10,177 nt of DNA from Parvibaculum sp963696585 (lineage in GTDB: Bacteria > Pseudomonadota > Alphaproteobacteria > Parvibaculales > Parvibaculaceae): the NCBI GenBank assembly GCA_963696585.1, contig CAVOKW010000030.1, forward strand, positions 1 through 10,177, read 5' to 3'. The notes beneath the pieces are model-generated. The model was not told the origin of the DNA, ran no database searches, and was given only the letters and a program-made list of their open reading frames with translations. Position numbers and translations under genes: made by a program. Each line of letters starts with the position of its first letter. The stretch's first letter is position 1. Shown in pieces: positions 6,505 through 10,177 of the stretch.

Positions 6505-8790
6505 ATGACCAGATTCGCCAATCCTTTCCTTCGCTTTCCCCGCACAACCATGGTGCTGTGTCTGGGACTGCTTGTGCTCGCGGCTGCGGGACTGGGGCGC
6601 CTGAGCCTGTCTTCGGACACGCGCGTCTTTTTTGCCCCCGAAGGGCGCTCGCTCCAACAGCTTCAGGCTTTTGAATCCAAATATGGGCAGGACAATTCCG
6701 TGCTGCTCGTGGTTGCCGCCAAGGATGGCCGCAAGGCGGATGCGGGCTTTCTCAAGGCGCTGGCGGAACTGACGGCGAGTTCCTGGAAATTACCGCTCTC
6801 AACCCATGTTGCCTCGGTAACGAATTTTCCCCATGTCGTCTCGGATGCCGATTCATTTTCGGTGGAAGATCTGGTGCCTGATCCGGCCGGGCTGAACGAG
6901 CAGGATGCGGCAAACATCTTGCAGACAGCGCTGAGTGACAAACTGCTCGTCAACCGGCTGATTTCAGCCGACGGGCGCGCAGCCGGTATCCTCATCAATT
7001 TCAAGCTGCCCCAGGAAGCCTCGCCCGAGGTGCGTCAGATCATTGCCGCGACGCGCGGTCTTGCCCGCGCATTTGAGAAGACGCATCCCGATCTTGAGGT
7101 GCATCTGACAGGCAATGTCATTTTGATGGGCACCTTTGCCGAAGCCGCGCTCAGCGACATCACCTGGGTCATCCCGGCAAGTCTCATCATCACGTCCATC
7201 GTCATGATGCTGTTTGTGCGCGCCATCCTGCCAAGCATTGCCATTCTTACACTGCTCGGCCTGTCCAGTGCGGCGGCGATGGGGCTGGCGGGCTGGTATG
7301 GGCATATCGTCAACACGGCAACGGTGGCCTGTCCTGTCATCATCATGACGGTCAGCATGGCGGCAGCCGTGCGCATTGTGACGACCGCACTGGGAGCACT
7401 TGCCCGTGGCCTCGACAAGAAGGCGGCCATCAGCGAGGCAATCAACTTGAACCTTTGGCCTGTCCTGTTGACCAATGCGACAACGATTGTCGGTTTTTTG
7501 TCGATGAATCTGGCGGATGCGCCGCCGCTGCGCGAGCAGGGAAACATTGTCGTCATCGGCATCGTCATTTCATTCATCTTCACCTTCACATGGCTGCCGG
7601 CCATGCTGGTGCTGATGGAATTGAAACCTGCCGTACAACGATCGCAAAATGTCATGGTGGGTCTTGGCCATTTTGTGAACCGCTACTACAAGCATCTGTT
7701 CCTTCTGTGCACGGCAATCGTGCTTTCCTGCGGTTGGTGGCTCGACAGGATCCGTCTGGATGATGATTTTGCACGCTATTTCGATAATCGTTTTGAGTAT
7801 CGTCGCGATTCAGACTTCACCGAAAAGCATCTCACAGGCCTTAACACAATTGAGTTTGATCTGGGTGCGGGCCGCGAAAGCGGCATCTATGAACCGTCCT
7901 ATCAGCGCCATCTTGCCGCTTTTGTGGATTGGCTACGCGCCCGCCCCGAAGTCGTTAGTGCCCTTGCCATCAGCGACATCACGCAGCGCATCGACAAAGC
8001 CATGCAGCCGGGCAGCAGGACAGGGCCATCGGATGCAGGCATCATCCCCGATGATGCCGACAGGATTGCGCAGTATTTTCTGCTCTATGAGCTGTCGCTT
8101 CCATATGGGACATCACTCAACGATCAGGTGAATGTGGCGCGCAGCTCCAGCCGCGTGACAGCCATCTTGCGTAATGTCACTTCCAGCGATATTCGCGAGT
8201 TGAACGACGCGGCGACAAAATGGATTGCGGACAACACCCCTCCCGAGATGCACACAAGCGGCATCAGCCTCAACGTGCTCTTTGCCAATCTCTCAGGTGT
8301 CAATATCCGCTCGATGATCCTGAGCACGATTGTCTCGATCCTCATCATCGCGGTCGTTGTCGGCGTCGCCCTGCGCAGCCCCGTCTATGGGGCCCTGAGC
8401 ATCCTGCTCAACATTCTGCCCTCCGTTGTCGGCTTTGGTCTGTGGGGGTTGCTCTATCAGCAGATCGGGCTTGCAGCCTCTGTCGTCACCGCCATGACCA
8501 TCGGTCTTGTGGTTGATGACACGATTTACTTCCTCATCATGTATCAGGCCGCCCGTCAGCAGGGGCAGAGTGCGGAAGAAGCGATCAACCACGTCTTCTC
8601 GACGGTCGGCGTCGCCATGCTCGTCATCACGGCGTCGCTGACCATCGGCTTTGGCACGCTGGTGTTCTCCGGTTTTGAGGTGAACCGCTCGCTCGGTGCC
8701 ATGACAGCCATCGTCATCATGTCCAATCTCTTCATCGACTGGCTGATGTTGCCGCCTGTCATGCGAATCATGGACAGGACACGACGCTGA
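6505..8790 (+). CDS. RND/MMPL-superfamily exporter
   Basis: A 761-aa inner-membrane transporter of the predicted RND exporter type (MMPL-like, COG1033-style), which use proton force to move lipids or hydrophobic compounds. It has the duplicated RND plan. TM1 is at about 14-31, a large periplasmic domain at 35-215 (opening SSDTRVFFAPEG), and a helix bundle at 218-385. TM7 is at about 397-417, a second periplasmic domain at 420-600, and a helix bundle from about 604 to 755. The second half carries the charged TM4-type motif GLVVDDTIYF at 667-676 (D671, D672). The equivalent place in the first half (VIIMTVSMAAAVRIV) has no acidic residue, so proton coupling is probably carried by one half only. 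At about 760 aa it is shorter than tripartite RND pumps, and no membrane-fusion or outer-membrane partner is nearby. The start ATG at 6505 has only a weak RBS. Confidence 0.85.
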   Translation: MTRFANPFLRFPRTTMVLCLGLLVLAAAGLGRLSLSSDTRVFFAPEGRSLQQLQAFESKYGQDNSVLLVVAAKDGRKADAGFLKALAELTASSWKLPLSTHVASVTNFPHVVSDADSFSVEDLVPDPAGLNEQDAANILQTALSDKLLVNRLISADGRAAGILINFKLPQEASPEVRQIIAATRGLARAFEKTHPDLEVHLTGNVILMGTFAEAALSDITWVIPASLIITSIVMMLFVRAILPSIAILTLLGLSSAAAMGLAGWYGHIVNTATVACPVIIMTVSMAAAVRIVTTALGALARGLDKKAAISEAINLNLWPVLLTNATTIVGFLSMNLADAPPLREQGNIVVIGIVISFIFTFTWLPAMLVLMELKPAVQRSQNVMVGLGHFVNRYYKHLFLLCTAIVLSCGWWLDRIRLDDDFARYFDNRFEYRRDSDFTEKHLTGLNTIEFDLGAGRESGIYEPSYQRHLAAFVDWLRARPEVVSALAISDITQRIDKAMQPGSRTGPSDAGIIPDDADRIAQYFLLYELSLPYGTSLNDQVNVARSSSRVTAILRNVTSSDIRELNDAATKWIADNTPPEMHTSGISLNVLFANLSGVNIRSMILSTIVSILIIAVVVGVALRSPVYGALSILLNILPSVVGFGLWGLLYQQIGLAASVVTAMTIGLVVDDTIYFLIMYQAARQQGQSAEEAINHVFSTVGVAMLVITASLTIGFGTLVFSGFEVNRSLGAMTAIVIMSNLFIDWLMLPPVMRIMDRTRR

Positions 8791-8921
8791 ATGACTCTGT
8801 CCGCAGATGTGTCACACAGTTGACAAAAATGACGGCAAAGACATTTTCAAAAAACGTCGATTTTTACAGTAATTCTGTATTCGGCTTTATCTGTATTCTG
8901 GAACATATCAAAAAAGTATTG

Positions 8922-8936
8922 TTAACCATTCATTAA
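8922..8936. promoter_or_regulatory. Candidate CtrA binding box
   Basis: TTAACCATTCATTAA is an exact TTAA-N7-TTAA, followed by CC, which is the full CtrA box of Alphaproteobacteria. It lies 66 bp before the PilZ-like ATG in a 212-bp AT-rich intergenic region. A third TTAA (8949-8952) follows at non-box spacing. CtrA commonly controls cell-cycle, flagellar and pilus genes, which fits a PilZ-type target. This is a sequence match only. Confidence 0.6.
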
Positions 8937-9002
8937 CCTTTATATTCGTTAATGCCTGTTATTCTTTTCAGCATCGTGTTGTGTGCTTGAGGGCGGGTGC
9001 TA

Positions 9003-9647
9003 ATGAATACCTACGAAGAATTGACAGGTGCGACGGGTCGGCAAATGTACTACCGGGCCGAGCGTTATCGCCCGGAGGACCTGTTCAAGGACGTGATGCC
9101 GGCTGTTTTGCTCGATGAAGAGAGGACATCCCTTAAAAATCTGAGCATGACGGGGCTGGCGGTTCAAAGTGCGCATCAGGAAAGCTGGCGCGACCAGATC
9201 GGCGCCGAGTTTCCCTTTGAGATGCGCGTGGGCAACGACACGCTGTTTGGCGGATCAGGTCGCGTTTGCCGCGTGGAGCCCAATGGCCCGCGCACGATAG
9301 TGGCGCTCGAATTCACCACCGGCTATGTCGATATTCCCTCCATCGTCACGCGTCATGACAATCTCTTGCTGGCCCAGGCGCTGGCGGATCCGCAATTCGG
9401 TCTGTCGGACGGCATCCTGCCGGAGTTTCAGCAACTCTGCACCGAGATCGTCAATTGCTTTCGCTCCTACAAGCAGCTTCTCGAAAACTTTGAAGCGCGC
9501 CTCACGGCCCGGGGACCGGCACGTGAACAGCTTCTGCTGGAGGCATTGATCGCTTGCGAAGAGCGCATCGTGCCGCAGTGGAAAGAGCTTTGGTATCGCG
9601 GCAGCGATCAAATCGCGGCTCCCCCAACATTTGAAAGCAGTAATTAA
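9003..9647 (+). CDS. PilZ-like domain protein
   Basis: From ATG 9003 it is 214 aa; a GTG at 8997 would add two residues. The stretch AGGGCGGG just upstream is a weak ribosome-binding site for either. Residues about 16-115 resemble a PilZ fold: an Arg cluster (R18, R21, R23 in YYRAERYRP), then NLSMTG at 46-51, matching the (D/N)xSxxG motif, then alternating beta segments ending in TIVALEFTTGYVD. Canonical c-di-GMP binders use RxxxR; the spacing here differs, so binding of the second messenger is uncertain. Residues about 120-205 look helical (LLLAQALADPQF, LLLEALIACEERI) and could serve dimerisation or partner binding. No signal peptide or TM is present, so it should be cytosolic. A CtrA-type box upstream suggests cell-cycle or motility control. 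The final residues IAAPPTFESSN run up to a rearranged region. Confidence 0.55.
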   Translation: MNTYEELTGATGRQMYYRAERYRPEDLFKDVMPAVLLDEERTSLKNLSMTGLAVQSAHQESWRDQIGAEFPFEMRVGNDTLFGGSGRVCRVEPNGPRTIVALEFTTGYVDIPSIVTRHDNLLLAQALADPQFGLSDGILPEFQQLCTEIVNCFRSYKQLLENFEARLTARGPAREQLLLEALIACEERIVPQWKELWYRGSDQIAAPPTFESSN

Positions 9648-9649
9648 AT

Positions 9650-10160
9650 CTATGGACAACGCTATAAGCCGAAGTCTGCCGAAGTTCTGAATTCCGATAG
9701 AGATACTCGGCCCCCATTCCTCGGAATTGGCGTTGCTAATTTTAGCCTTGCACACATGCACATAGGCCCTCAGTTCGCGCTTGGCGGTGTCGCTGGCGAT
9801 TTTATTGCTTTCAATAGCGGCGCTGGTCGCGCGGTAAGTGAGCCAGATGGTGACGAGCAAGGCAAGAAACCCGGCAACTCCGAGCAATACTTGGACTTTG
9901 TTCAGAGAAACGGAATCGTCGGCAGCTTTGGACATGCGCCGCTGTTCGCACAGATCGGCATCGTCGTGGCTCTTGGCCTCGGGACATTCCTTGGAATTCC
10001 AAGTGGAATTGTCCTTTTCTCCTTCCCGAATAGATGGACTTTCGACGAAAACTATGAAGGAGCCAACGGCGCCGCCAAACGCCGGAAAATTGGGAAATAT
10101 TTGTTGGCGCTCGGGATCACCTGTTCTTTCTGTTCTTATGGGGCTCATTTTGTTTCGCAT
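9650..10160 (-). pseudogene. One-TM hypothetical protein, amino-terminal part, frameshifted and 3'-truncated
   Basis: Reading leftward from an ATG at 10160, residues 1-75 are polar. A pattern DADLCEQRRMSKAADDSV follows, then one TM segment VLLGVAGFLALLVTIWLTYR (residues about 90-110), then SAAIESNKIASDTAKRELRAYV and a beta-rich part ending IQNFGR near 9678. This is the layout of a large group of phage- and island-borne hypothetical proteins whose next residues read roughly NxGxTPAY. Here that match (TSAYSVV) occurs one frame over, as if one A were missing at about 9677. Homology stops within some 20 bp of the pilZ stop. The original frame stays open to 9255 only as antisense to pilZ. ATG 9935 is a shorter start option. 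The plus strand is also open across 9648-10177, but its product shows no family-like pattern. Function unknown. Confidence 0.5.
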
Positions 10161-10177
10161 ATGAAGCGCCGTCGAAA

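Noticed and set aside
8820..8848. TTGACA as a -35 box in the RND-pilZ intergenic region
   Set aside because: No acceptable -10 at 16-18 nt; ATTTTC or TTTTCA is too far from consensus to call a promoter.
8848..8866. A-run/CGTCG/T-run as a terminator after the RND gene
   Set aside because: The stem would be almost only A-T pairs with poor symmetry; not a convincing hairpin.
9255..9649. Leftward continuation of the 301-codon minus-strand ORF across pilZ
   Set aside because: This part is exactly antisense to the PilZ-like gene, and homology-like motifs have already moved to another frame.
9648..10177. Plus-strand frame open from the pilZ stop to the window end, with hydrophobic stretches
   Set aside because: It is antisense to a minus-strand reading with a recognisable TM plus RELRAYV pattern; the plus product lacks a start with RBS and any family-like motif.

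Overview
The window looks like an alphaproteobacterial chromosome segment, probably Hyphomicrobiales-like. From about 783 onward the DNA is GC-rich. It carries an Atm1-type ABC exporter, a pyruvoyl-type phosphatidylserine decarboxylase (psd) and a phosphatidylserine synthase (pssA), all reading rightward. There is also a near-perfect CtrA-type TTAA-N7-TTAA box ahead of a PilZ-like gene. I cannot place the genus from sequence alone.

Layout, left to right. Positions 1-411 hold the end of a CRISPR array: five intact 36/37-bp repeats, one cut by the window edge, and five spacers of 39-41 bp. No cas gene is visible. Positions 441-780 are strikingly AT-rich (about 29% G+C, counted by hand) and hold a 53-codon leftward ORF plus the last codons of another leftward ORF. 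At about 780 the composition switches abruptly, in the middle of the 3' half of a LysM-protein gene whose 5' half is missing. A strong hairpin terminator follows it.

Positions 1227-4784 hold the ABC exporter, psd and pssA. Psd and PssA are the two consecutive steps to phosphatidylethanolamine at the inner membrane. Converging on pssA from the other strand are a 477-codon SAM-dependent methyltransferase and, just downstream of it, a 53-aa small protein with a very strong Shine-Dalgarno that can be folded into a hairpin. Divergent from the methyltransferase is a 761-aa RND/MMPL-type exporter. Phospholipid synthesis, a methyltransferase and an MMPL-like exporter side by side suggest an envelope or lipid theme, but that link is inference.

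The right end has a PilZ-like gene and, facing it on the minus strand, the amino-terminal part of a one-TM hypothetical protein. That protein loses its frame and its 3' end at the pilZ stop. The left 780 bp and the right 500 bp are therefore both rearranged. The most noteworthy items are the cas-less array with its AT-rich flank, the sharp junctions (real insertion or assembly chimera), the SD-sequestering hairpin over a small conserved-looking gene, and the CtrA box.
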